Assembly (NCBI GenBank): GCA_046294845.1
Contig: JBKBNU010000001.1
Location: forward strand, 2,294,001-2,358,000
Length of the DNA: 64,000 bases
Direction of reading: 5' to 3'
Source of the DNA: Micavibrio_C sp046294845
GTDB lineage: Bacteria; Pseudomonadota; Alphaproteobacteria; Micavibrionales; Micavibrionaceae
A program made the translations under genes and the position numbers. The notes below the pieces were generated by a model that was given only the letters and a program-made list of their open reading frames with translations, ran no database searches and was not told the origin of the DNA. Shown in pieces: positions 50,358 to 59,829 of this stretch; positions within the stretch are counted from its first letter, which is position 1; each line of letters begins with the position of its first letter.

Positions 50358-50925
50358 GGCGCACCTCCTTGGCTTTTGCCAAAAGCCCAAATTTGTTCAT
50401 GTGATTGCGAATGCCTGCCTTGGCACGCATCAAAAGCGACTCACAAGCTTTTTCCCCTATCCCCATAACCTTTGCCGCTTCTACGACGCTCAAACCTTCA
50501 TATACGCGCAAGGTCAATGCCAATCTCTGACGCTCTGGCAAATGGCGGATTGCCTGTTCCAGATGCACCTGCCGCTGCTTTTCATCATAAAGCTCATCTG
50601 CCTGTTGATTTTGATCCTGCATATATTCCAGTATCGACGGATCAACCCATTTTTTCCGGCCCCTTAAACGATCTAAGGCCATATTACTAACCACGCGGTA
50701 GAACCATGTTGTAAATTTATAACCCTTATCAATCTGAAACAGATCAGGCTGCGTCCACAACTTGATAAAAGCCTCCTGCACCACATCATCGGCCTCGGCC
50801 TCATTCATCAATAACCGCCAGGCCAGAGCATAAAACTTATCACTATGACGATGGACGAGAACAGAGAAGGCCTGATGGCTGCCTTCCTGAATGCGGGCCA
50901 TCAGGCCTTCATCTGTTTCATCCAT
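50344..50925 (-). CDS. ECF RNA polymerase sigma factor
   Basis: 193 aa. Region 2 is 'AFSVLVHRHSDKFYALAWRLLMNEAEADDVVQEAFIKLWTQPDLF' (about 18-62) with 'FTTWFYRVVSNMALDRLRGRK'. Region 4 is 'LPERQRLALTLRVYEGLSVVEAAKVMGIGEKACESLLMRAKAGIRNHM' (about 128-176). It has the length and composition of group ECF factors of the CnrH kind. It is the second gene of a four-gene unit, after the exported EF-hand protein and before the anti-sigma and sensor genes. Confidence 0.95.
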   Translation of the reverse strand: MDETDEGLMARIQEGSHQAFSVLVHRHSDKFYALAWRLLMNEAEADDVVQEAFIKLWTQPDLFQIDKGYKFTTWFYRVVSNMALDRLRGRKKWVDPSILEYMQDQNQQADELYDEKQRQVHLEQAIRHLPERQRLALTLRVYEGLSVVEAAKVMGIGEKACESLLMRAKAGIRNHMNKFGLLAKAKEVRHEQS

Positions 50926-50964
50926 TTATTTATTCCTGACCAGCTATAGCCGGTCCAATTTAGC

Positions 50965-51510
50965 TTATTCAGCGGGCGGCGCTACATCACCACCTTGGGG
51001 CTGCATTTGGCGACGTTCTTCGTGCTTTTTCCTTCTTTCTGCACGACGCTCTTCATGCATAGCCTTCATCTCCTCTCTTGAGACTTTGCCATCACTGTTG
51101 GCATCCGATGCAGTATGACGTTCTTTGCTTTTACCAACGAATTCGTCACGGGAAATTTTTCCATCCTGATCGGAATCAATACCTTTCATCTTCTCGGCAT
51201 GATGTTCTTGCATGCGCTCTTTCATACTTTCCATTTTGGCTTCAGCTTTTTGCTGATGAAAAGCCTTCATTTCTTCATCGGACAGGTAGCCATCCTTATC
51301 GGCATCCATTTCATTGAATTTCTCGGCTGCAAAAGCCTCTGATTCAGCCGCGCTGACTGCACCGTCATGATCAGCATCAACCTTATCCATCATTTTCCCC
51401 TTGGGTGCCGGAGCCTCTGTGCTTGCTGGCACATCTGCATCCTGCGCATAGGCAGCCATACTGGCTCCCAACATCAAGACAGCCGCTAACGGCAACATAA
51501 ATCTGGTCAT
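50965..51510 (-). CDS. Exported EF-hand calcium-binding protein
   Basis: 181 aa with a signal peptide (cleavage near AAYAQDAD, residue 23). Four EF-hand loops are visible: DADHDGAVSAAE (about 45), DADKDGYLSDEE (about 70), DSDQDGKISRDE (about 111) and DANSDGKVSREE (about 138). The Lys/Met/His-rich linkers and a basic C-terminus (ERRAERRKKHEERRQM) follow, then a short Gly/Pro end. It is periplasmic or secreted and binds Ca2+ or similar ions. It is 39 bp upstream of the ECF sigma gene on the same strand, with a short hairpin between, so it is probably both part of and a target of that system. Confidence 0.9.
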   Translation of the reverse strand: MTRFMLPLAAVLMLGASMAAYAQDADVPASTEAPAPKGKMMDKVDADHDGAVSAAESEAFAAEKFNEMDADKDGYLSDEEMKAFHQQKAEAKMESMKERMQEHHAEKMKGIDSDQDGKISRDEFVGKSKERHTASDANSDGKVSREEMKAMHEERRAERRKKHEERRQMQPQGGDVAPPAE

Positions 51511-51656
51511 TATCTTCTTCCTTTCGAAGTGTTCTAGGCAACATACAGGTTGCCATTATTGACCTTCTTGATACGTCCTGAAAGGGGGAAATCCTGCGCT
51601 GCTATAGTAAAAATTTATTCTGACGCAACTTAAAAGAAGAACTTATTTGTTAAATA

Positions 51657-52613
51657 TCAAATACTTGCCAGATCAAAGACAATCCGGTGACCTTGACTGC
51701 CAGCCGGCGGAATAGCCTGAGACCACAGAATTTTGGCCTGATCCTTTAACTGGAACACGATACGTGTTCCGCCCTGCCCGTCGGGGGTGGTCGCCATAGA
51801 TTCGACCAGAGGGCTATCCTGCACATTCCGGGTGACAGGCCCCGCATTCCAGACTGTGTCTGGAATTTCGAGCACAAGAATCTTTTCATTATTATCGATC
51901 TCGTAACTAAAGGTACGAGAGTCGGTGATATCGATCACCAATCTGGATTTACCATTATTCTGCTCACCAAACCTTACATTCTTGATCGCCGGAACATTGA
52001 AAGCCGGCGGTGTATAGCCGGCATTTTGTGATGCGGCAGCATTGGATTGCACCTGCGGAACGGCAGGTGCCAACGGTGCCATAGCCATGGACTGATCCTC
52101 CATTATTTCGGGATCAAGAGAGTCTCCAGCAACGCGTGAAGGTTGGTTCATTTCATGACCATAGCCTGCCTCTGCTCCGGCCAAGTGCGCCCCCGCAGCA
52201 GGATGTAGTCCGTTCAGATTTCCTGCAACACCGGGCGCGCCTGATTTAACAGCCTCCATCGCTGCTGCTTCATCAGCAATACCGGTCAATTTTGTCAGCG
52301 CGGGCATTAGCATAGCCATGTCATTACGCAGGGAAGAAACCTCGTCTTCCAACTGGCTGATACGCTTTTTGGCGGCGTGCAATTCAGCAATCTCAGTCTG
52401 CGTCGGGACAGGCCGCGGCGTGCGATCAGGCTCGAGCCATGTACCTTCTGCCGTCTGCATGACACGGGTTTGTGGCGGTGGTAAAACCGGATTTTGATAG
52501 TTCTGCCAATCAGAATAGCGGGAACCAGAAACGTCCTCTGCCATCCAGCCACAACCGGACAAGGTCAAAAAGGCGACAGTCGCCATAGATATAACCTTAA
52601 GATTTTTAACCAT
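51657..52613 (-). CDS. AMIN-domain lipoprotein
   Basis: 318 aa. A lipoprotein signal (lipobox LTLSGC, Cys at about 21) is followed by a short coiled coil (about 77-105, 'LHAAKKRISQLEDEVSSLRNDMAM') and a low-complexity Ala/Gly/Pro middle. A C-terminal AMIN-like domain spans about 210-318 ('IKNVRFGEQNNGKSRLVIDITDSRTFSYEIDNNEKILVLEIPDTVW'). AMIN domains target periplasmic proteins to peptidoglycan or secretin complexes. No amidase domain is present. A cell-envelope role is likely; the partner could be the Tad secretin or the divisome. Confidence 0.78.
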   Translation of the reverse strand: MVKNLKVISMATVAFLTLSGCGWMAEDVSGSRYSDWQNYQNPVLPPPQTRVMQTAEGTWLEPDRTPRPVPTQTEIAELHAAKKRISQLEDEVSSLRNDMAMLMPALTKLTGIADEAAAMEAVKSGAPGVAGNLNGLHPAAGAHLAGAEAGYGHEMNQPSRVAGDSLDPEIMEDQSMAMAPLAPAVPQVQSNAAASQNAGYTPPAFNVPAIKNVRFGEQNNGKSRLVIDITDSRTFSYEIDNNEKILVLEIPDTVWNAGPVTRNVQDSPLVESMATTPDGQGGTRIVFQLKDQAKILWSQAIPPAGSQGHRIVFDLASI

Positions 52614-52795
52614 TACAGCAGGGGTGTTTCCATCAATTTTTTCATATCTTTCAAAAGGCTAGGTGAAAATATCCGCAGCCGTCAATCAAATCAGCCCTAC
52701 AAAACTTGCTTTATCCACACCGCTTATGGTGTTCTGTTAAGTAAGATGAATGATTTTTCAGGTTAAACTGAAAAAATATAAGAAAATCAAAAGGC

Positions 52796-53389
52796 ATGAG
52801 GCGGCGTATGTTTCCTAAAGGCGAAGTCAAAAGAAGTCTGCTCGGTACCCTGGAGTTTGCCCTTCTGATGTGGCAAGGACGTTCACGGTTTGGAACATCC
52901 CAAGAAGAAGCTATCCGCTCGTTTATTGTCCCTATTTTATTTTCTGTCCCTCTTCTGTTTGTAGTGCTGGCTTATCCAACATCCGAAGCTTCGGAGATGT
53001 CGCGAAACAGCATAGCCTTAATGTATGCCCTGCGGATTGCCGTAGTGACGGGTATCTTCTTGGCTGCTGTCTGGTGGATCGTAAACCAGATCGACCGTCA
53101 GGAATATTTCATGCAGTTTGTAACGGCCAATAACTGGCTCAGCGTCCCTGCGACAATTATCATTGTTCCCTGTCTCTGGCTGGTTTTTAACGGCACCCAT
53201 ACATGGGAAGAAGTATATCCTTTCATGTGCGTCCTGATGATTTACTCTTATTTATTCACGGCTTTCATGGCCTCGGCGATCTTGCGCATCCCGCTGGAGC
53301 TGGCAGGCTTTATCACTTTCATCAGCTATGCGATTAACACTCACGCCGGTGATTTTATGGTCTGGGTAGGACAAAACTTGTTGTCTTAA
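52796..53389 (+). CDS. Polytopic membrane protein, Yip1-like, unknown function
   Basis: 197 aa with no signal peptide. A cytoplasmic N-terminus (about 1-43) precedes about five membrane helices (about 44-62, 75-100, 115-135, 140-165, 170-190), short loops, and a Glu/Trp-containing turn 'FNGTHTWEEVY'. The layout resembles Yip1-domain proteins, but no signature is decisive. It is divergent from the AMIN lipoprotein gene and convergent with a glycosyltransferase. Confidence 0.7.
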   Translation: MRRRMFPKGEVKRSLLGTLEFALLMWQGRSRFGTSQEEAIRSFIVPILFSVPLLFVVLAYPTSEASEMSRNSIALMYALRIAVVTGIFLAAVWWIVNQIDRQEYFMQFVTANNWLSVPATIIIVPCLWLVFNGTHTWEEVYPFMCVLMIYSYLFTAFMASAILRIPLELAGFITFISYAINTHAGDFMVWVGQNLLS

Positions 53390-53410
53390 GAAACTGAAGC
53401 CTTGGCTGGT

Positions 53411-54553
53411 TTAATGCTTAAGAAAGCCCGCATATAAAAGGCGGGCTTTTTCCATGACAGCCGCCGCGGACAAATCGCCCTCAACCATAGCACGGCTTTC
53501 CTGACCCATACGTCGGCAAATATCTCTATCTTGCTCTATTTTTAGAATAGCTGCGGCCAAGGCTTTTGCATCATATGCGGGAACCAATGCACCATTCACA
53601 GCATCCCGAACCATTTCACGGCAGCCAGGAACGTCTGTTGCGATGATCGCACGACCACAAGCAGCCGCTTCCAATAATGATTTGGGGATACCCTCACCGC
53701 CATAGGAAGGCTGGAGCGCTATATGAGTCTGCGGCCATATTTCATCCATCCTGCAATGTCCTTTGTGTATGACATTTGGATTTTCAAGACACCATTGATC
53801 GATCTCGCTCTGGGTCCAGGAACCGGGATTGCCCGGATCAGGCTGCCCGCACAACCAAAGCTTAATATGCGGAGCTTCCTGCTTCAGGATATCAAAAGCC
53901 TCCTTTAATGTCGGCAATCCTTTAATCCCAATCATGCGGCCTGCGAATACACAGATGAAATCACCTCTCTCAGGCAACGGATCAACACGGTACTGATCAA
54001 TATCCACGCCCGAACCACGGATCAGAGCTGTCTTGGATTTTCCTGTCCGTAACGCCCCCAATTTTTCAAGGAGGATCCTGTCATCATCATTTTGGAACAA
54101 TGTGATGTTTGCAGGACGCTGCAAAAGCATCCTGAACATTAATACCAGCACTGTCCGGATAGACCGCGCCTTCATCGTATCCGATGTAAAAACATACCCA
54201 AGACCAGCGAAAGCATTCACAATATGCGGTACAGGTGTCATACAGGCGGCTAATGATCCGAACAGGATAGGCTTCATAGCTATATGATGGATAACCTGAG
54301 GCTTTTCCAAGGCATAGAGTTTCCGCAACCGCAAGATCTGTCCGAATGCCTGCACAGGGTTCAGGCTACGGCGGGCAAAATCGAAGGGGATAACACGAAC
54401 ACCTGCCTGTTCAATAGCCGCGCGCGCCTGTCCGGCATTGGTAATAACGGCAACATCATAACCGGCGGCCTGCGCACCGCGCACAGTTGGCAAGCGATGG
54501 GAAAGAAAATACCAATCTTCTGTAACAACGAATATCAGCTTGGGCTTGTTCAT
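53411..54553 (-). CDS. GT4 family glycosyltransferase (polysaccharide/O-glycan type)
   Basis: 380 aa. The N-terminal domain 'KLIFVVTEDWYFLSHRLPTVRGAQAAGYDVAVIT' is typical of GT4 enzymes acting on undecaprenyl-linked sugars (PglA/WbaZ-like). The donor domain has 'FAGRMIGIKGLPTLKEAF' and the E-x7-E region 'GEGIPKSLLEAAACGRAIIATDVPGC'. It should add the second sugar to a lipid-linked precursor. Its start overlaps the stop of the WecA-like gene by 4 bp (ATGA), so the two are co-translated. Confidence 0.87.
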   Translation of the reverse strand: MNKPKLIFVVTEDWYFLSHRLPTVRGAQAAGYDVAVITNAGQARAAIEQAGVRVIPFDFARRSLNPVQAFGQILRLRKLYALEKPQVIHHIAMKPILFGSLAACMTPVPHIVNAFAGLGYVFTSDTMKARSIRTVLVLMFRMLLQRPANITLFQNDDDRILLEKLGALRTGKSKTALIRGSGVDIDQYRVDPLPERGDFICVFAGRMIGIKGLPTLKEAFDILKQEAPHIKLWLCGQPDPGNPGSWTQSEIDQWCLENPNVIHKGHCRMDEIWPQTHIALQPSYGGEGIPKSLLEAAACGRAIIATDVPGCREMVRDAVNGALVPAYDAKALAAAILKIEQDRDICRRMGQESRAMVEGDLSAAAVMEKARLLYAGFLKH

Positions 54554-55632
54554 TCTGCCGCCTGATTTTTAAATATACGCTGGATCAATTTACGGAAACG
54601 GCTGGGGCGCATGGACATCACGATGTGGGCTAATAGCAAAATGATCCACGGGTAGGTGAGCGCCGCTTGTGGCCAGTTCCGGGCCTCTGCTATCGCTGCC
54701 AAGAGGCCATAAACAAATACAAGGCCGAGAATTGAGTACACAGACCCCCGCACCGACACCCCCGCCGTCACAAAGTGATGGTGAAAATGATTGTGATCAG
54801 GATCGAATGGATGCCGTCCCTGTGAAACACGACGAGCAAATTGCCCACATGTATCCATGATTGGCAAGGCCAGCAACCAGGCAACGCTCATCGGCATGAC
54901 AACAGCAGAATCCGGATGCCCCGCCATATCAATCGCGAACCATGCTAATGATAACCCCAGCGCCAACGATCCGGCATCCCCAAGGAAAACACTGGCCTTA
55001 TGCCGTAAAGGGTGACGCATATTATGAAACAGAAATCCTGCCAGAACGCCCATCATGACAATAAGAGGCAAAGCATGATCATCCCCTGTCATCAGGGCAA
55101 AGATAAAAAGCCAGAAGCAAACAATAAAACCAAGCCCCCCGGCCAAGCCATCAAGCCCATCCATGAGGTTGATCGCATTAATCAGCAGAACAATGGCAAT
55201 GACCGTAAAAGGCACAGCCATCCACCCCATCCATAACGGTCCGAATCCAAAAATATCGCCGAACCCCTGAACCCTTACATCGCCCGCCAGCACAATAATA
55301 AAGGCCGCTATAAACTGGGAAATAAATTTGATACGGGCGGGCACCGTAAAACGGTCATCAATACCGCCCACAACCAGAAGCAAGATTATTCCTGCAAACA
55401 GGGCGTAGAGAGAAGAATCCGGCTGACCAAAGAACAAAACCATCAGCATAAATATCGGGAAAATGACCAGTCCCCCGACAGGAGGGGTTCCCTCCTCATG
55501 CTTCTTGCGGCCACCGGGGTGATCAATAAAGTTCGCCTTGCGGGCCAAAGCACATGCCTGCGGCAGAAGGAAAGCCGCAAACAAGGCACAAACCGCACCA
55601 ACAAGAATCATGGCAAGAGGCGAAAGACTCAT
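54550..55632 (-). CDS. WecA/TagO-type polyprenyl-phosphate sugar-1-phosphate transferase
   Basis: 360 aa with about ten membrane segments. Motifs are 'GGIDDR' (Asp-Asp, about 89-94), 'INAINLMDGLDGLAGG' (about 151-166), 'FLGDAGSLALGLSL' (about 216) and 'GRHPFDPDHNHFHHH', the sugar-recognition loop of the WecA/TagO group. It transfers HexNAc-1-P (probably GlcNAc or GalNAc) from UDP-sugar to undecaprenyl phosphate, starting a polysaccharide or protein glycan. It lies 6 bp downstream of a Flp-type pilin gene. Confidence 0.9.
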   Translation of the reverse strand: MSLSPLAMILVGAVCALFAAFLLPQACALARKANFIDHPGGRKKHEEGTPPVGGLVIFPIFMLMVLFFGQPDSSLYALFAGIILLLVVGGIDDRFTVPARIKFISQFIAAFIIVLAGDVRVQGFGDIFGFGPLWMGWMAVPFTVIAIVLLINAINLMDGLDGLAGGLGFIVCFWLFIFALMTGDDHALPLIVMMGVLAGFLFHNMRHPLRHKASVFLGDAGSLALGLSLAWFAIDMAGHPDSAVVMPMSVAWLLALPIMDTCGQFARRVSQGRHPFDPDHNHFHHHFVTAGVSVRGSVYSILGLVFVYGLLAAIAEARNWPQAALTYPWIILLLAHIVMSMRPSRFRKLIQRIFKNQAAE

Positions 55633-55638
55633 GGATAG

Positions 55639-55845
55639 TTACTCGATTTCATTCAGGTCAGAGGCAATATCACTGCTGATTGTCACCAAAGCAGATGCTG
55701 TATGCCCTACCATTTCTTTTAAGGCATCGCCGGCAAGGAAATAGGCAACGAGCAAGCTTAGAGTGATAGCCATAATAATCAAGCCGTACTCAATGCTGGT
55801 GACACCACGGCAATCACGGAAAAAGGCTATAATCTGGTTTTTCAC
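55639..55845 (-). CDS. Second Flp-type pilin, outside the Tad locus
   Basis: 68 aa. The layout is 'MKNQIIAFFRDCRGVTSIEYGLIIMAITLSLLVAYFLAGDA', the Flp motif G-V-T-S-I-E-Y followed by a hydrophobic helix and an acidic end. It is about 31 kb from the pilus machine but can be processed by the same peptidase. It is the first gene of a unit with the WecA-type transferase and GT4. No CtrA box was seen upstream. Confidence 0.9.
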   Translation of the reverse strand: MKNQIIAFFRDCRGVTSIEYGLIIMAITLSLLVAYFLAGDALKEMVGHTASALVTISSDIASDLNEIE

Positions 55846-55910
55846 GGCCCGACCTCATTTCTTAACGATCATCCACGCAGATGGCCCCCAAGACAATCCC
55901 TTTTTTCTGA

Positions 55911-57623
55911 CTAGCCTTGCTTTCTTAGCCGTCGGGAAAAACGGGCTGGATCCAGGGAATCAGCAGAATCCTGACCAATTGACCAGACTGTCCCCATAAT
56001 GAGATCAGCCAGATACTCGGCCCCTACCATAGAAGTTATCAATCCATGAGATGCGTGCGCCGTTGAAACATAAAGCCCTTCAGAACCTGCAACCTTACCG
56101 ATTACGGGAAAACGGTCTTTGGCCGCGCAACGCAAGCTGGCCCGCCCGCCTTTAACGCTGAAAGCCCCCCCTAATGCAGGTACAGCGGATTCCAGTTGGC
56201 CTATAATATGCTCATGGTCATCTTGCGTAACCTCGGTATCTGTTCGCCATGGCTGGAAGGTTGCTCCCGCTACATGGTTCACCCCTTGTGATGCTGATAA
56301 ATAGCCTCCATGGCATATATTAGCTTTAAGGTTGAGACTGGTCTGCGCCTCCAGAAAACTGATCTGGCCACGCACGGTATGAATGGGTAAATCTTTTAAA
56401 TTATCATCTGCTTGCGCCGCAATACCGTTAGCCAAAATCACAGCATCATAAGATTGTCTATCAGGCATACCCACGATGGGCACAATATTTTCAACGTTCT
56501 GTTTACAAAGAGCGGCAGGCGATATAAATCTGGAGTCCGGAAGGAAAAGCGCTTCGTGTTTGATGTTGATGCCTGCCACATCGCTTGCTTCATCTGCTGA
56601 CAGCCAACGTACATGATCCCCATGCCAGCCCCAGTTTGCCAAAATACCCTGAAGGCGCTTGCGTTTATCATCATCCATTGCCAGATGTAAGCTGCCGCAG
56701 CGTTGCTGCCCTTTATTCAAACTGGCAAGTAATGCGTAACCTTGCGCATAAATATCGGATTCTGCCGTTCTATATTGTGAAAAACGCGGATTATAGAGCC
56801 CCAGAGGATTACCGGAAGCGTGACTTGCCACACCATAAGAGTCATAAAGGTCTACGGGAACATTCCGCCTTTTCAAAGTCGCATAACAGGCCGTTCCGGC
56901 CAATCCCGCCCCGACAATAGCCACACGGCGCACGGAGGATGATAAGAATACATCCGTCTGCCCTTTAGTAAAGACAGCAACTGTCATATCCCGTTTACGG
57001 CCATAACCACGGACTTTGCTGACATTGAAACCTTGAGCAGCCAAACCCCTGCGAACGGCGCCTGCCGCCGTAAAGCTGGCAACTGTCGCGTCATTTGCCG
57101 ATAACCTTGCCATATGCTCATAAAGCATTTCAGACCACATCTGCGGATTCTTGGCCGGGGCAAATCCATCCAGAAACCAGGCATTAATACCGCAGGGAAC
57201 TTTCAATCTAGGCAACGCATCATTCACATCATCAAATATCAGGGTTAGACGCACCCGATCGGAAACAGCCCTGCGATGAAATCCGTTTACCCTTAAAGGA
57301 TAAAGAGAGACCATTTTTTCGAGACGTCCCTCGAAGTAACCTGACCATGGCAACAAGGTTTTCTCTATATCTTCTGATGCCAACGGATACTTCTCGAAGG
57401 AAATAAAATCCAGCGTTGCATCCTTTGGTGCAGTTTCCTCGAATAACTTCCATGCCGACAAGAAATTGAGACCTGTTCCAAAGCCTGTTTCGGCAATAGT
57501 AAAAAGATTTTTGTTTTGCCAATTTTCAGGAAGGTTATTACCGCGCAAAAAAACATGAGCGGTTTCAGCCAGACCATCGTCAGGAGAAAAATAGATATCA
57601 TCAAACTGGGCCGAGCGTATCAT
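55911..57623 (-). CDS. mnmC: Bifunctional tRNA 5-methylaminomethyl-2-thiouridine synthase MnmC
   Basis: 570 aa. The N-terminal MnmD methyltransferase domain (about 1-220) has 'FTIAETGFGTGLNFLSAWKLFE' (SAM site) and 'INAWFLDGFAPAKNPQMWSEML'. The C-terminal FAD oxidoreductase (about 233-570) has the nucleotide motif 'VAIVGAGLAGTACYATLKRRNVPVDLYD' and 'VIGKVAGSEGLYVSTAHASHGL'. It completes mnm5s2U at tRNA position 34. It is somewhat shorter than the E. coli enzyme (668 aa) but both halves are intact. Confidence 0.95.
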   Translation of the reverse strand: MIRSAQFDDIYFSPDDGLAETAHVFLRGNNLPENWQNKNLFTIAETGFGTGLNFLSAWKLFEETAPKDATLDFISFEKYPLASEDIEKTLLPWSGYFEGRLEKMVSLYPLRVNGFHRRAVSDRVRLTLIFDDVNDALPRLKVPCGINAWFLDGFAPAKNPQMWSEMLYEHMARLSANDATVASFTAAGAVRRGLAAQGFNVSKVRGYGRKRDMTVAVFTKGQTDVFLSSSVRRVAIVGAGLAGTACYATLKRRNVPVDLYDSYGVASHASGNPLGLYNPRFSQYRTAESDIYAQGYALLASLNKGQQRCGSLHLAMDDDKRKRLQGILANWGWHGDHVRWLSADEASDVAGINIKHEALFLPDSRFISPAALCKQNVENIVPIVGMPDRQSYDAVILANGIAAQADDNLKDLPIHTVRGQISFLEAQTSLNLKANICHGGYLSASQGVNHVAGATFQPWRTDTEVTQDDHEHIIGQLESAVPALGGAFSVKGGRASLRCAAKDRFPVIGKVAGSEGLYVSTAHASHGLITSMVGAEYLADLIMGTVWSIGQDSADSLDPARFSRRLRKQG

Positions 57624-57654
57624 GCCCTTTGCTTATACCAAGCCTCGGGATAGT

Positions 57655-59829
57655 TCAAGCAAACTCGGGTTTATGTGAGGCAGACCTTCTGCGCCTGGGC
57701 GCTGCGCCGTCGTTTGCAGGCACACGAAAAGCTTCACTATAATCAAAGGCGGTCTTGGCTGTCAGACCATTCTGGCGCAAGAACGGATGCAAGCGCGGGT
57801 AAGTGCCCGCCAGTTTGTGGAATGTTATTGTTTCTTCTTGCGACCCGCCAACCTCGACGGCCTTCTTGAATTTGGCACGCAAAGACCGGTCATACAAACC
57901 CTGTTTCTCGAATTTTTCGAACATCTGGTCGCCCATAATCTGGGACCATTGATAGCTGTAGAAAGCAGCATCATAACCGCCACCAAAAATATGATGGAAG
58001 CGCGGCGATGTCAGAGGTGTCTTCATACCTGCAATATTGAAATCTTTTGTAACCTCTAGCTCAAATTCCTCAACGCTGTTAATACGAGCCGTATCCTTAC
58101 GGTACCAAGCCTGATCCAGCCATCCTTTACGGGCATAAGCCAAAACCTTTTGGCCTGCCATAAATTTGGCGGACTCTTTAATTCGTTCCTTAACATCATC
58201 GGGAATTTTTTCGCCCGTTTTATGGTGGCGCGCAATATCATCAAGAACCTCCGGCATGAACGCCCAGTTCTCATGAAACTGTGAAGGAAATTCGACAAAG
58301 TCCGTATCGACAGACGTGCCGGAAAAACTCTGATAACGGCACTTACTCATCAGGTTATGTGTGGCATGCCCCATTTCATGCATCAGACATAACAGATCGT
58401 AATGAGTCATAAGGGTTGGCTGACCATTCTGCCCTTTGACAAATTTTGTTACGACCATATCAACCGTACGGCGGTTTTCACCTTCGAATTGGCCTTGCGA
58501 GAAAGCGCTGATATTCCATGCCGTCCCCGAAGGTTTCCCCTTGCGGTCAAACAGATCCATGCACAAAACACCCATATGCTTTCCGGTGCGCGCATCCGTT
58601 ACATTATAGGTGCGCAAATCTTCATTATATTTGGGGTATTTTTTACTTTCCTTGAATTTGATCCCGAAGAACTTTTCAAAATGGCGCAGCGTACCTGCTA
58701 CCGTACTTTCAAGTTCCAGATAAGGGCGGATATCCTCTTCATCAAAACCCAGAACTTTCTTCTTCAAGCGTTCCTCGTAATAACGAAGATCCCAAGGTTC
58801 CAGATTCCGGATACCATCTTCCTGCTTTGCAAAGTCACGCAATACCTGCACTTCTTTTTCTGCAACAGGCTTGGCGGATTTCCTGACCTGACGCAAGAAT
58901 TTCTCAACTGTCTTGACATCACTAGCCATATTGTAATGAAGCGTATTGACCGCCGGATTTCGATGACCTTCCATACGGGCCTGCTTATGTTCCAGCTTCA
59001 CCAGATCCAGAATGGTCTGACGATTATCGTACGGACCCGATATACCGGCGTTATAATTCAATTCCCACATCTCGCGACGCAAGTCACGATCATGAACGGC
59101 TTTCATAAAAGGTTCATAAGTGCCAACTCCTATTCCGAAACACCATTGCCCTGCAAGCCCCCGTTTTTCAGCTTCGGCAGCAGCGCTGGCGATAAGAACA
59201 TCAGGCAATCCTTTTAGACGATCAGCATCCGTCACTGTCAGGAATGTATTCTTTTCAGCTTCGCGCATATTTTTTTGCGAGCGGCTGCCCAAACGGGATA
59301 TCTGTTTGCCCAGCTCGCGCATTTCTTGCTGTTTTGCAGGAGATTTAAGAGCGCCTGCCACACGGAAAGTATTGGCATACATCCCGTAAAGTTTCGCCCG
59401 CTCTCCCGTCAGGTTTATGATCTCGGGCTTGATCGACAGTAATACAAACCTGCTCAGCAGATCCTTGTTCTGGAACATATCCATATAGAGGTCATAGAAT
59501 TTATCGGAGAGTATATCCTCCATCTCGTCATACTGCTTTTGCTCGGCTTCATCGCGGGGCATCGTCGTAAAAAGCGTGACGAAGAAATACATCGGAAGGC
59601 TATAGGCATTCTCGATGGCTTCTACTGTATTTTTGAAACTGGGGAGCGCCGGATTCTTGGCGATATCATCAACCTGCTTGCGCATCCTTTCGCAAATAAA
59701 ATCAAAAGCCGGCAGCACGTGCTCGGGTTTGATCTTGTCCCAAGCCGGAACATAGTTCGACTTCTTGCTGTAATGAAAGAAAGGATTGTCCCTGAGGTGA
59801 TCTGGTAAGTCTTTCCACAGACTGTTCAT
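57655..59829 (-). CDS. M3-family zinc metallopeptidase (oligopeptidase), copy 1
   Basis: 724 aa from the ATG at 59829 (GGAG six bases upstream; the GTG two codons earlier is less likely). It has the M3/thimet oligopeptidase fold, mainly helical. The zinc motif is HEMGH in 'LLCLMHEMGHATHNL' (about 495), the distal Glu is in 'FVEFPSQFHENW', and the C-terminal 'FHHIFGGGYDAAFYSYQWS' is present. It has no signal peptide, so it is a cytoplasmic peptidase degrading short peptides. It carries a charged tail of about 20 residues. It lies back to back with two further M3 genes. Confidence 0.92.
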   Translation of the reverse strand: MNSLWKDLPDHLRDNPFFHYSKKSNYVPAWDKIKPEHVLPAFDFICERMRKQVDDIAKNPALPSFKNTVEAIENAYSLPMYFFVTLFTTMPRDEAEQKQYDEMEDILSDKFYDLYMDMFQNKDLLSRFVLLSIKPEIINLTGERAKLYGMYANTFRVAGALKSPAKQQEMRELGKQISRLGSRSQKNMREAEKNTFLTVTDADRLKGLPDVLIASAAAEAEKRGLAGQWCFGIGVGTYEPFMKAVHDRDLRREMWELNYNAGISGPYDNRQTILDLVKLEHKQARMEGHRNPAVNTLHYNMASDVKTVEKFLRQVRKSAKPVAEKEVQVLRDFAKQEDGIRNLEPWDLRYYEERLKKKVLGFDEEDIRPYLELESTVAGTLRHFEKFFGIKFKESKKYPKYNEDLRTYNVTDARTGKHMGVLCMDLFDRKGKPSGTAWNISAFSQGQFEGENRRTVDMVVTKFVKGQNGQPTLMTHYDLLCLMHEMGHATHNLMSKCRYQSFSGTSVDTDFVEFPSQFHENWAFMPEVLDDIARHHKTGEKIPDDVKERIKESAKFMAGQKVLAYARKGWLDQAWYRKDTARINSVEEFELEVTKDFNIAGMKTPLTSPRFHHIFGGGYDAAFYSYQWSQIMGDQMFEKFEKQGLYDRSLRAKFKKAVEVGGSQEETITFHKLAGTYPRLHPFLRQNGLTAKTAFDYSEAFRVPANDGAAPRRRRSASHKPEFA

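Noticed and set aside
58402..59217. 271-codon open frame on the plus strand
   Set aside because: Antisense to an intact M3 peptidase, with Phe/Ile/Arg-rich composition of a shadow frame.
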